Shown piece by piece: positions 18,629-27,199 of a DNA stretch of 64,000 nucleotides. A model generated the notes under the pieces. The model saw nothing but the letters and a program-made list of their open reading frames with translations. It did no database searches and had not been told where the DNA came from. The position numbers and the translations under genes were made by a program. This DNA is from Peribacillus sp. FSL H8-0477. Its GTDB lineage: Bacteria > Bacillota > Bacilli > Bacillales > DSM-1321. Location: positions 682,001 to 746,000 of the forward strand of contig NZ_JBBODE010000001.1 of the NCBI RefSeq assembly GCF_038002765.1. The letters are read 5' to 3'. Position 1 is the stretch's first letter. Every line of letters begins with the position of its first letter.

Positions 18629-18702
18629 TGATGATCACCCTTTACACTGCTAATTTGTTGAATAAACAGCTGATGATTGAACATCCCATTCTTCTTTCTC
18701 AT
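18604..18702 (-). CDS. Possible 32-residue leader ORF overlapping the yuaF start
   Basis: Inside the transcribed leader of yuaF, GGGGAGG lies five bases before an ATG at 18702. The frame runs 32 codons (MRKKNGMFNHQ...) and ends inside yuaF, 25 bp past its start. It could couple translation into yuaF or be chance. There is no other support. Confidence 0.3.
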   Translation of the reverse strand: MRKKNGMFNHQLFIQQISSVKGDHQWNCLAYH

Positions 18703-18737
18703 TACAGCCTCCCCTTTCATTTCTGGATACTAGTATT

Positions 18738-18763
18738 TACGAATGAAAAATCAATAGGTTTCA
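18738..18763 (-). promoter_or_regulatory. Sigma-W type promoter of yuaF-floT
   Basis: On the minus strand TGAAAC (-35, 18758-18763) is followed after exactly 16 bp by CGTA (-10, 18738-18741). These are the sigma-W consensus and spacing. It is 110 bp upstream of yuaF, whose B. subtilis counterpart is known to be sigma-W controlled. Confidence 0.85.
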
Positions 18764-18820
18764 TAATTTACCAATTAATTTTCAAAATAATCTAACTTGT
18801 TATACGGTTTTTAATGACAT

Positions 18821-19560
18821 GCTCACTCATGGGGGGTATTTCCTCTGGTTTTATGCTTCGCTAGCCAATATTCCCGTCTGGCAACACTGTATTCCCGTCT
18901 AGACCAAGCTTATTCCCGTCTGAACAATAGGTATTCCCGTCAAGAGGTGCTGTATTCCCGTCTGGGCTCTACTTTGGAGCAAGAAATACCCTATATGGTA
19001 TGTGATTTTGGCTTTTTTGAAAATGGGTCGCTGTCTTTTGTTCTTCCTCCAGCTTGTAAAGCTTCCCTCTTGATTGGACTTCTCTAAATACCCGTTTTTA
19101 GAAAACACGCTCACTCATGGGGGGTATTCCTCTGTTTTTATGCTTCGCTTGCCAAAAATCCCGTCTGGCTGCGCTGTATTCCCGTCTAGACCAAGCTTAT
19201 TCCCGTCTGAACAATAGATATTCCCGTCAGGAGGTGCTGTATTCCCGTCTGGGCTCTATTTTGGAGCAAGAAATACCCTATACGGTATGTAATTTTGGCT
19301 TTTTTTGAAAATGGGTCGCTGTCTTTTGTTCTTCCTCCAGTTTGTAAAGCTTCCCTCTTGATTGGACTTCCCCAATACCCTTTTTTAGAAAACACGCTGA
19401 CTCAGGGGGGGATTTCCTCTATTTTTTTGCTTCGTTTGCCAATAATCCCGTCTGGTAACACTGTATTCCCGTCTAGGTCAAGCATATTCCCGTCTGAGCA
19501 ATAGGTATTCCCGTCTCGAGGTGCTGTATTCCCGTCTGGCTCCTATTTCGAAGTGAAAAT
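18821..19560. repeat. Tandem array of ~287-bp repeats with 21-bp-phased TTCCCGTCT motifs
   Basis: Three head-to-tail units: 18821-19108, 19109-19395 and a shorter, more diverged one from 19396 to about 19560. Each unit begins GCTCACTCATGGGGGG (or a variant) and carries five copies of TTCCCGTCT at exactly 21-bp spacing. First bases are at 18871, 18892, 18913, 18934, 18955; 19158, 19179, 19200, 19221, 19242; and 19445, 19466, 19487, 19508, 19529. The first copy of units 2 and 3 has an A for the first T. Copy 4 of units 1 and 2 ends in A instead of T. The 12-bp fillers are also conserved by position. Reading frames through it are not kept between units, so it looks non-coding. It fills the gap between yuaF and gdh. 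Confidence 0.9.
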
Positions 19561-19657
19561 TACCCTAATGGGTATATAAATTTTGTTCTTTTAAACATAC
19601 TGAATACTTGATAAGAGGACGTTTACATGTCGGGTTAAGCGTAGCGTATATTCACAC

Positions 19658-19688
19658 AAAAAAAGCCGTCGAGGGTTTCTCGACGGCC
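19658..19688 (-). terminator. Intrinsic terminator of glcU-gdh
   Basis: The stem GCCGTCGAG / CTCGACGGC is followed on the minus strand by seven Ts. Confidence 0.92.
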
Positions 19689-19699
19689 ACTTTGCATGA

Positions 19700-20488
<789 letters not shown>

Positions 20489-20504
20489 TTATCTCTCCTA
20501 CTCA

Positions 20505-21356
20505 TTATTTTTTAGTAATACCAAGAACGACTCCCCCGGCAATAATCAGCGCACATCCGCTGATGACCAAGACCAACTGCTTCTTGGATTTTTTTTCGCC
20601 TAAGAGAAAAATTCCTCCAAGTGTCGATATGACAATACCCATCTGTGATAATGAAAAACCGACGGCAACCCCAACCTTAGGGTTTGCGAGCAATAACCCG
20701 ATATTCCCGATTGCCCACATAATCCCAGCAAGGATATTACGGACAGCGTATTTATTAAATGGTTTATGTTTCATGGAAAGAATGAGCGATGCGGCCACCA
20801 TACCTATTGCCTGCGGCAGGATCGCTGCCCAGCCATTTATATCAAACCATCTGATAATCACTACATACAACACATAACCGGCGGTGGATATAGCAAGAAA
20901 GGTAATTCCCTTTTTCATATTGCCTTTCTTCTCATCACTCTTACCGCCCATACCGGTTAAAACGACACCTGAAATAATTAAAAGAAGGGCAATGATTCCT
21001 AAAATGATTGTTGTTTGCGTACTCCATTCCTTAAATATAACTACTCCAAAGAAGGTTGTTCCTAAGAGCTGCAATCCAGTTGAAATAGGGACTGTCTTAG
21101 ATACGCCTAAATGTTTCACACTATTAAATTGATTCAGTTGACCTAATGCCCAACCCATCCCAGATATAATTCCAATAACCCAGATTAACCCATCCATCTC
21201 AGGCTGTTTTACAAAAAACATCACAATTGAAAATAAGAAGGCTCCGACTGTAATTCCTAGAGTTTGAGCGTGTGCATTTCCGCCTAACTTTTCACTGACT
21301 AATACAAGGCTCCCCCACGTTATGGCTGGCAGCAGTGCATAAAAAATTCCATCCAT
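20505..21356 (-). CDS. glcU: Glucose uptake protein GlcU
   Basis: A drug/metabolite-transporter-fold permease of 283 residues with ten predicted membrane helices. It takes up glucose without phosphorylation and feeds Gdh encoded 19 bp downstream. Family signatures such as PISTGLQLLGTTFFGV and FSLSQMGIVISTLGG are present. I start at ATG 21356 (MDGIFYALLPAITWGS) because GAAGG lies upstream and the family begins here. The GTG at 21392 would add a charged tail without an SD. Confidence 0.92.
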   Translation of the reverse strand: MDGIFYALLPAITWGSLVLVSEKLGGNAHAQTLGITVGAFLFSIVMFFVKQPEMDGLIWVIGIISGMGWALGQLNQFNSVKHLGVSKTVPISTGLQLLGTTFFGVVIFKEWSTQTTIILGIIALLLIISGVVLTGMGGKSDEKKGNMKKGITFLAISTAGYVLYVVIIRWFDINGWAAILPQAIGMVAASLILSMKHKPFNKYAVRNILAGIMWAIGNIGLLLANPKVGVAVGFSLSQMGIVISTLGGIFLLGEKKSKKQLVLVISGCALIIAGGVVLGITKK

Positions 21357-21481
21357 TCCTATGTACCTTCTCTCACTGATTTTCTTTTTCACTTATATCG
21401 TTCTTCTTATATTCCCCGTTATGAGAAAAAGAAAACGCAATATAGGTTTTCTAAAATAATAATAATTTGATCAATACCTGA

Positions 21482-21542
21482 TTGACAAAAATAGGTTTAC
21501 ATCTTAATCTATATGTAAACCTATTTTCATAATTAGTTTACA
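21482..21542 (+). promoter_or_regulatory. BirA operator and promoter of bioY
   Basis: TGTAAAC (21514-21520) and GTTTACA (21536-21542) are separated by 15 bp. This is the layout of a Firmicute BirA (biotin repressor) box. TTGACA at 21482-21487 with a TAATCT-like -10 at 21505-21510 (17-bp spacer) places the operator over the transcription start. A further GGTTTACAT/ATGTAAACC inverted pair overlaps its left side. Confidence 0.8.
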
Positions 21543-21563
21543 TATAGAAAAGGAGATGAGAAA

Positions 21564-22145
21564 GTGAACCATCAATCTACTCATGAGAAATTAAAGACGA
21601 TGATGATTATTTCTATTTTCACCGCTATTATTTGTATATTGGCTCAAGTGACCATCCCTCTGCCTATTGTCCCTATTACGGGTCAAACGTTAGCCATTGG
21701 CCTAGCCGCCACCATCTTAGGTTCAAGAAAAGGAACCTTAGCCGTTGGGTTATATTTAGTCTTAGGTGCTGTCGGCCTGCCCGTATTTGCTGGAATGAGC
21801 GGAGGCATCGGGATTATCGTTGGACCAACAGGCGGGTACCTGCTAAGTTATCTGCCTGTTGCCTTTTTAACCGGTTTTCTTTTAGAAAAAACCAATTTCA
21901 CGATTTTCTATGGCATACTAGCGAACATAATTGGGATGATCCTTACACTTGTATTAGGTACCCTCTGGTTAAAAGTAACTCTATCACTCACATGGACTGC
22001 TGCATTCTACTCAGGTTCAGCCCCTTTCATCTTGGTAGGACTGTTAAAAGCCTTTTTAGCGGGATATCTTGGCATTACCATTTATCACCGCCTTAAGTCT
22101 GCTAGACTTCTCCCGGTGAACTCAAAAAAATCCAGCTCCTATTAA
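21564..22145 (+). CDS. bioY: Biotin transporter BioY
   Basis: The substrate-binding S component of an ECF biotin transporter, 193 residues with about six membrane helices. The BioY signature GLPVFAGMSGGIGIIVGPTGGYLL is present at about residues 72-95. The start is GTG with GGAGATGAG upstream. The BirA box just upstream says it is repressed when biotin is plentiful. It has no ECF ATPase next to it, so it probably uses the shared EcfAA'T module encoded elsewhere. Confidence 0.94.
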   Translation: MNHQSTHEKLKTMMIISIFTAIICILAQVTIPLPIVPITGQTLAIGLAATILGSRKGTLAVGLYLVLGAVGLPVFAGMSGGIGIIVGPTGGYLLSYLPVAFLTGFLLEKTNFTIFYGILANIIGMILTLVLGTLWLKVTLSLTWTAAFYSGSAPFILVGLLKAFLAGYLGITIYHRLKSARLLPVNSKKSSSY

Positions 22146-22164
22146 AAATAGGAGCTGGATTTTT
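22127..22164. terminator. Bidirectional terminator between bioY and the YusW-like gene
   Basis: A 17-bp stem (AAAATCCAGCTCCTATT) with an AAA loop and a T-run. It lies between two convergent genes. Confidence 0.88.
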
Positions 22165-22166
22165 CG

Positions 22167-22679
22167 TTATTTTTTCTTCATATATTCTCTTTCTGTTCCA
22201 TCCGTAAAGGTTACATCAATTTCCAGCTTATCATAATCTTCATCTAAGTTAAATACCTTAGTGACTTCACTAAACACTTCTTCCTCAGACGTGTCTTTAT
22301 CGAAAGTAAGTTTTTCTAGTTTCGGCATTAATTCATCCATTGCTTCATCGCCATGCAAGTGGGTATCCTTGAGTTCATCTTTAATCGATGCTTCTGTTTT
22401 ATTATTTTCTGTATCATACTCCGCATTATATTCCTTATATTTCTTATTTTTCTCATCCACAAGATATTCTACATCAAGATCGAAATCTTGAAAGGAAATC
22501 GTAGATGTTTCTGCTGATTCTTCATTACCTGTATTATTTTCGGTTTGGTTTGTGTTATTTTCGGTTTGATCCGTATTGTCTGTCACATTAGGTTCTTTCA
22601 CTTCGTCCTTATCGTTACAACCCGTTAACAAAAACATAGCAGCTGCTGGTACAGCTAAAACTTTTAATGATTTTTTCAT
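22167..22679 (-). CDS. YusW-like lipoprotein
   Basis: 170 residues with a lipoprotein signal peptide and lipobox LLTGC (Cys at about 21). A low-complexity Asn/Thr/Glu linker contains repeated TENNTNQ. A C-terminal domain at about 60-170 is like the YusW family (ISFQDFDLDVEYLVDEKNKKYKEYNAEYD is the first half). It is anchored outside the membrane. The role is unknown. Confidence 0.8.
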   Translation of the reverse strand: MKKSLKVLAVPAAAMFLLTGCNDKDEVKEPNVTDNTDQTENNTNQTENNTGNEESAETSTISFQDFDLDVEYLVDEKNKKYKEYNAEYDTENNKTEASIKDELKDTHLHGDEAMDELMPKLEKLTFDKDTSEEEVFSEVTKVFNLDEDYDKLEIDVTFTDGTEREYMKKK

Positions 22680-22763
22680 CTATGATGCCTCCTAAAGTCA
22701 AATTCTATTTACTATTATTATTTCCCAAACTCTACCGAATAAACCAATTTATCAAAAATCGTG

Positions 22764-22793
22764 CAAAAAAACCGACAGAATTCGTCTACCGGT
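22764..22793 (-). terminator. Intrinsic terminator of the TrhA gene
   Basis: A 9-bp stem (ACCGGTAGA / TCTGTCGGT on the minus strand) with a five-base loop and a T-run, just beyond the stop. Confidence 0.8.
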
Positions 22794-22798
22794 GTGTT

Positions 22799-23455
22799 TT
22801 ATAGGTTGAGAGGGATGATATAAAAGAAAATCGTAAAGAAGTGTAAGATCGATCCTGAAAGAACAAACACATGCCAAATCGCATGATGAAAGGGAAATCC
22901 TCTCCATACATAAAAAATGGCCCCAACCGTATATAATAGTCCTCCTGCAATCAGAAGCTGCATCCCTGCTGCCGGTAAAATTTCTGTTAATGGCTTCCAT
23001 GCAATCACGATCATCCATCCCATCGCAATATAGAGAACCGTTGAAAGATAGAGAAATCGTTTAACAAAAAATGTTTTGAACAATGTACCTGCTAACGCTA
23101 CGATCCAAACAACCGCCAGTAGTGTCCAGCCAAGCTTACCATTTAAACTGTACATGATTGGTGTATATGTACCTGCAATAAAGAAATAAATGGCTGAATG
23201 ATCGAATATCTCAAAAATATCCTTAGCTTTCCCTTGAGGAAAACTATGAACCAACGTTGAAGATATATATAAGCCCAACATGGATATCCCATAAATAACA
23301 GCTGCTGCTATATCCCCAGATGTCCCATATTTCGAGGATTGCAGAACTAGGAATACTAACGCAACTAAACTTAACAGCACACCAATTCCATGTGTAATTG
23401 CATTGACTAATTCTTCTTTATTTGAATAAACATGTGTATTTGCCACATATCTCAA
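22799..23455 (-). CDS. trhA: TrhA / hemolysin III family (PAQR-type) membrane protein
   Basis: A seven-helix membrane protein of 218 residues. The PAQR-like metal residues are visible: His in STLVHSFPQG, Asp and His in IFDHSAIYFFIAGTYTP, and the pair in HHAIWHVFVLSG near the C-terminus. The family has been linked to membrane fluidity in Bacillus, although it was first named hemolysin III. It is a single gene with its own terminator. Confidence 0.9.
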   Translation of the reverse strand: MRYVANTHVYSNKEELVNAITHGIGVLLSLVALVFLVLQSSKYGTSGDIAAAVIYGISMLGLYISSTLVHSFPQGKAKDIFEIFDHSAIYFFIAGTYTPIMYSLNGKLGWTLLAVVWIVALAGTLFKTFFVKRFLYLSTVLYIAMGWMIVIAWKPLTEILPAAGMQLLIAGGLLYTVGAIFYVWRGFPFHHAIWHVFVLSGSILHFFTIFFYIIPLNL

Positions 23456-23557
23456 CCCCTGTTCCCACTGAACGAAGCACGTTCCGGATTAGTTATTATT
23501 GAACTTAAAGTATACTCTTTTTCACCACAGCATTAAAGAAAAGAATCGGAAAATAGA

Positions 23558-23595
23558 TTGAACATTCTTTCTAATTAGATTACAATCTAATTAGA
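23558..23595 (+). promoter_or_regulatory. Promoter and palindromic operator of the ArsR-type gene
   Basis: -35 TTGAAC (23558-23563), a 17-bp spacer and -10 TACAAT (23581-23586). A perfect 12-bp inverted repeat (TCTAATTAGATT-AC-AATCTAATTAGA, 23570-23595) covers the spacer and -10. This is the expected place for self-repression by the winged-helix protein encoded just after. Confidence 0.8.
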
Positions 23596-23618
23596 TAAGC
23601 ATAAAAGGAGGTACAGTC

Positions 23619-24206
23619 ATGCAATTAAACAAACTCATTGCTTTTCACAAAACTGTCGGCGATGCGACCAGAATCCGTATATTAAGTCTCCTTGCCGCTG
23701 GTCCTAAAAATGGGCAGGCACTCGCTGGTATTCTAAGTCTCAGTCCTCCAACGATTTCACATCATTTAGCTAAACTAAAGGAAATAAATCTTGTCACAGA
23801 TCGGAGGGATAAAAACACGATTTATTTTCACCTGAATGAATCCGTTCTACACCAATATTCGCAATCATTGCCACAATTAATTATTGGAAAGGATAAACCG
23901 ATGACTATGGAAAATTCGCTTCAGCTTGAACACAGAAAAATTATAGACAATTTCTTCTCTGATGGCATGTTAAAAACGATACCAGCACAACGTAAGAAAA
24001 AAATGATTGTTCTCTATCATATAGCTGCCGGTCTTAAAATGGGTAGAAAATATACTGAAAAAGAAATCAATGAGTACATAACTCAGTTCCATCCAGATTA
24101 CGCTACCATCCGTCGTGAGTTTATCGTTTCCCGTATCATGCACCGGGAAAATGCCATTTACGAACTAAACCCAAAAGAACTATGGGATGAAATCATCCAG
24201 TCATAA
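23619..24206 (+). CDS. ArsR-type transcriptional regulator with DUF2087 domain
   Basis: 195 residues. An N-terminal winged helix (about 5-85) has the recognition helix in LSLSPPTISHHLAKLKEINLV. The C-terminal DUF2087 domain (about 115-195) contains the characteristic R-K-K-K-x-I-V-L-Y and YTEKEINEYI. No Cys cluster typical of metal-sensing ArsR proteins is visible, so its signal is probably not a metal. AAAGGAGG precedes the ATG. The palindrome over its own -10 suggests autoregulation. Confidence 0.87.
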   Translation: MQLNKLIAFHKTVGDATRIRILSLLAAGPKNGQALAGILSLSPPTISHHLAKLKEINLVTDRRDKNTIYFHLNESVLHQYSQSLPQLIIGKDKPMTMENSLQLEHRKIIDNFFSDGMLKTIPAQRKKKMIVLYHIAAGLKMGRKYTEKEINEYITQFHPDYATIRREFIVSRIMHRENAIYELNPKELWDEIIQS

Positions 24207-24219
24207 ATTATTCAAAAAA

Positions 24220-24258
24220 AATCATCAGTCAGGGGATCCCTGCTGATGATTCTTTTTG
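24220..24258. terminator. Bidirectional terminator
   Basis: The stem AATCATCAG-(t)-CAGGG / CCCTG-CTGATGATT has one bulged base, a GAT loop and T/A runs on both sides. It lies between the ArsR-type and wall-hydrolase genes. Confidence 0.88.
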
Positions 24259-24261
24259 AAG

Positions 24262-24861
24262 CTAAATCGCAAAATGATGACCGCCAATTACTCTTACAAC
24301 CTTCAGCGTTCTCATCCACTTACTGTCTGAGATACTTGGATTATAAAAATAGAGTTCGTGATACGCATAATCCTGAATCGCGATGGCTTCATTCACTGCA
24401 CGCTGCGCATCTTCACCGGCGGGGTGATTAATCGCGCCATCGTCGACCGGTGAAAATTGTCCTTTTTGATAAATAACATCTTTAATTGAATCAGGGAACG
24501 CTTCATCTTCAACCCGGTTCAATACTACGGCCGCAACTGCTACCTTGCCATTATATGGCTCACCCTTCGCCTCTGCATGAACAAGCCTGCCCAGCAGTTC
24601 CTTATGCGGCTCACTGATCACAGAAGGAATGGTAAACGTATCACCTGGGTTCGCAACATTATTTTCATTTTCATTTACATCTTTAAGAACTTGTATAGGC
24701 ACACCATACATTTTAGCTATGTCCCAGATGCTTTCACCTTGTTTTACAGTATGTTTTTTTGTATTTTTGTTTGCTAGAGTTTCACTATTCATTGGAAATG
24801 TAAAGCCGAGTAGTAAGATTCCAAGAGTAACAGCAAAAACGAATGAAGTAAATGTTCTCAT
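24262..24861 (-). CDS. LysM-SleB/CwlJ-type cell wall hydrolase
   Basis: 199 residues: a signal peptide (about 1-29), a LysM domain (about 36-80, HTVKQGESIWDIAKMYGVP) and a Hydrolase_2 domain (about 90-199). The last has the catalytic Glu in VHAEAKGEPYNGKVAVAAVVLNRV. This is the fold of the spore cortex-lytic enzymes SleB and CwlJ, and the arrangement resembles B. subtilis YkvT. It is secreted and acts on peptidoglycan, either cortex or vegetative wall. A hairpin overlaps its ribosome site (24872-24893). Confidence 0.88.
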   Translation of the reverse strand: MRTFTSFVFAVTLGILLLGFTFPMNSETLANKNTKKHTVKQGESIWDIAKMYGVPIQVLKDVNENENNVANPGDTFTIPSVISEPHKELLGRLVHAEAKGEPYNGKVAVAAVVLNRVEDEAFPDSIKDVIYQKGQFSPVDDGAINHPAGEDAQRAVNEAIAIQDYAYHELYFYNPSISDSKWMRTLKVVRVIGGHHFAI

Positions 24862-24871
24862 CTTGTCTCCT

Positions 24872-24893
24872 CCTTGTTAAGCATTTAACAAGG
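24872..24893 (-). promoter_or_regulatory. Hairpin overlapping the ribosome site of the wall hydrolase
   Basis: A perfect 9-bp inverted repeat (CCTTGTTAA-ATGC-TTAACAAGG on the minus strand). Its 3' arm shares the first bases of the AAGGAGGAGA ribosome site. It could limit translation or bind a regulator. Confidence 0.4.
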
Positions 24894-24977
24894 ATAACAA
24901 ACTCGACAAACAATTTCAGCGCTAAATTTTTACCAAGGAAACAGAGGAATTTATTCACATGGAATGCACGGAAAAAC

Positions 24978-25562
24978 TTAACTCTGTACTTTACGTGCTT
25001 CCCATTCTTCACGTAGGATTCCCATGCGAATGGAATCATAATATTGACCGTTATAGTAGCGGCATTTACGCAGCCGCCCCTCTATCTGCATCCCTATTTT
25101 TTTTCCTACTGCAATCATTCGTTCATTCCCTGACCAGGTAGTTATCCCCACACGCGCAATTTCACTGAGTTGAGAAAATAAATAGTCTGTATATAAAGAG
25201 AGTGCTTCTGTACCAAATCCGCCCTGCCAATAGTTAGGCTTATAAATGGTAATCCCCATCTCCAGCCATCTTGTCGCCTCATTTTCCCAATAAAAAATCA
25301 CCGTACCAATGACTTCTTCACCAACAAGAATAACCATTTGGGAATAAATCCCCATCGCTTCATCCATCATTAGTTCGTTTAGCTCTTGGTCATAATACAT
25401 CTCAAAATCCGGACGATTAAATTCGTAATATGGAGCATCCCACTTTTTCCATTCTGGATTTTCTTCCCCATAGCGCAGGTTCCATAGTTCTGAAATATCT
25501 TGTGGTTGAACATTTCGTATACTAATTTTCTTTCCATCGATCCGTAAATTACTCAAACGCAA
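24978..25562 (-). CDS. GNAT acetyltransferase, RimJ/RimL-like
   Basis: 194 residues, in the subgroup of ribosomal-protein and antibiotic acetyltransferases. Beta-4 is in WLEMGITIYKPNYWQGGFGTEAL (about 98-120), giving the acetyl-CoA loop W-Q-G-G-F-G-T-E. VGITTWSGNERMIAVGKKIGM follows, with the typical N-x-x-x-I-x-V-x-x-K-x-G pattern. The substrate is unknown. It is transcribed alone. Confidence 0.87.
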   Translation of the reverse strand: MRLSNLRIDGKKISIRNVQPQDISELWNLRYGEENPEWKKWDAPYYEFNRPDFEMYYDQELNELMMDEAMGIYSQMVILVGEEVIGTVIFYWENEATRWLEMGITIYKPNYWQGGFGTEALSLYTDYLFSQLSEIARVGITTWSGNERMIAVGKKIGMQIEGRLRKCRYYNGQYYDSIRMGILREEWEARKVQS

Positions 25563-25639
25563 ATTCCCCCAATTTGTTATTCTATCTTTTATTATTCAAC
25601 AATAATACCTGCATTCCTGCTCATTGTTGAAATAATTCA

Positions 25640-26041
25640 TCAGGACCTTACGATTTTAATAAATACTTGGCGCTCACGAGGTCCGTCAAATTCATAGAAT
25701 TGAATCCCTTGCCATCTCCCTAAAAGCAATCTGCCTTTGTGAAGAATTACTTGTTGTGAGGAGCCGACTGTACTTGCTTTGAGATGGGCTGCTGTATTTC
25801 CCTCTTCATGCTGATCCAGCGTATGATTCCAAGGATATAATTCATCTAACCTTCTCATTACATCTGCTGCTACATCCGGGTCAGCATTTTCATTTATGGT
25901 AATCCCTGCAGTGGTATGCGGACAATAGATGACTACCATTCCTTCTTCTACAGCCGATTCATTAGTAAATGAAATAATTTCTGGAGTAAGGTCAATTACC
26001 TCATCTCTTTTGGTCGTATGAACTGTCATTTTTTTAAACAT
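25640..26041 (-). CDS. YjbQ/UPF0047 family protein
   Basis: 133 residues, the usual family length. Conserved motifs are HTTAGITINENADPDVAADV (about 42-61), DEL...NHTLDQHEEGNTAAHLK and GRWQGIQFYEFDGPR. YjbQ proteins have weak thiamine-phosphate synthase activity in some bacteria; the true role is unclear. GGGAGG precedes the ATG. Confidence 0.92.
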   Translation of the reverse strand: MFKKMTVHTTKRDEVIDLTPEIISFTNESAVEEGMVVIYCPHTTAGITINENADPDVAADVMRRLDELYPWNHTLDQHEEGNTAAHLKASTVGSSQQVILHKGRLLLGRWQGIQFYEFDGPRERQVFIKIVRS

Positions 26042-26122
26042 AGTTCTGCCTCCCTGTATACTAGTAGTAGTATTCCTTTACCCTATTTTAGCCAGAAAAA
26101 TCAGCAAACCTCTCCTGCCTTT

Positions 26123-27199
26123 TTATTTCTCTATTCGTTTTTTATTTACATAGGCCGCCATTTCTGCAAACTCTCGTTCAAACTCTTTTATTTCACGCTT
26201 TGAAACCTGCCTATTACCATAACGGACATCTTGATAGATCGAGATTATTCTCTCTTTTGCACTCACACTATCATGAGGCAGCCTTGATAACCAGTGTGAA
26301 AATCCTTCCGCTTTTCGTCGAGCAAATGGTGCTGCTAGTTTCATTTCCCATCCATAAATTTTTTTACGAATCAAGTGGTGAGGAGGTTTACTCACCCTTT
26401 CTTCTGGTAAAGGTACCAGCTTGGTTTTCATTTTAGGAAGGACATTTACGGTCATTCCTAGTCCCCTTCTCTTTAGACGACGGCTGAGCAAGATGACAAA
26501 TCCTAGTAACATTCCTCCAAATAAAAGGTAGCCGCCTATCATAGGGTCAGATGTCCCTGCCTCTTCATTCAAAAACATGCCCATCATGTCTTCAGAAGGT
26601 TCTTCTTTCATCTCTTCCTTTGTTTGGAGACCAAGCAATAGATCTACTCCATTATTCAGTACAGGACCAGTTACAAAAGCTGATCCTGTAAATACAACAA
26701 ATAATAGATACTTACAGATGGCTAGGAAGGTTGGGAGCAGCATGTATATAAACATTCCTCCAGTTATGGCTGCGATACAGATGGTTAGTCGACTTCTTGC
26801 TAATTTAACTGTATGGCTTTCTAGTAAAATCAATAAGGCGGCAATCATCATGAAGAGACCCAGCATGACCCGATTGATCGCTAAACCCGACTGGCTGAGA
26901 CAAACGAGTACAATTAATCCACAGAAGAGCGCTTTCTGTTTGTTGTTTTTACCACTCAAAAAAAGAATATAAAAAGATAAAGTGAATAAAATGGAATACG
27001 TAAATCCTGTATTAACTAAAAAGAAAATGAAGAAAAACACACTGCCTAAAAAACTAATTTTCAACCTGACTGTTTGTTTCATTGTTAACCACTGAACACC
27101 ACATAGTAGAAGTATAAACAGACTAAACCATACCGAATGTATATCAGCGGATAAACCAATGACCAATAGAATAAGAAAATTATATAGAAAGAGCAGCAT
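26123..27199 (-). CDS. Polytopic membrane protein of the MoxR-DUF58 operon
   Basis: 358 residues. About eight hydrophobic helices lie in residues 1-205, then a linker, another helix at about 230-250 and a basic cytosolic tail ending in a helix with RIISIYQDVRYGNRQVSKREIKEFEREF. That tail resembles the DUF4129 end of transglutaminase-type partners in such operons, but no transglutaminase domain is present. The start is ATG 27199 with GGAGGGGG six bases upstream. It overlaps the DUF58 gene by 20 bp. The function is unknown. Confidence 0.8.
   Translation of the reverse strand: MLLFLYNFLILLVIGLSADIHSVWFSLFILLLCGVQWLTMKQTVRLKISFLGSVFFFIFFLVNTGFTYSILFTLSFYILFLSGKNNKQKALFCGLIVLVCLSQSGLAINRVMLGLFMMIAALLILLESHTVKLARSRLTICIAAITGGMFIYMLLPTFLAICKYLLFVVFTGSAFVTGPVLNNGVDLLLGLQTKEEMKEEPSEDMMGMFLNEEAGTSDPMIGGYLLFGGMLLGFVILLSRRLKRRGLGMTVNVLPKMKTKLVPLPEERVSKPPHHLIRKKIYGWEMKLAAPFARRKAEGFSHWLSRLPHDSVSAKERIISIYQDVRYGNRQVSKREIKEFEREFAEMAAYVNKKRIEK

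Noticed and set aside
18899-19395. Open reading frames on both strands across the repeat array
   Set aside because: They have no ribosome site, are not kept between units and arise from the 21-bp (seven-codon) phasing. I treat the array as non-coding.
18821-19560. CRISPR array
   Set aside because: The 9-bp repeat is too short, the 12-bp fillers are not unique but recur in each unit, and no cas genes are near.
18821-19560. Insertion sequence or MITE
   Set aside because: I found no terminal inverted repeats, no target duplication and no transposase.
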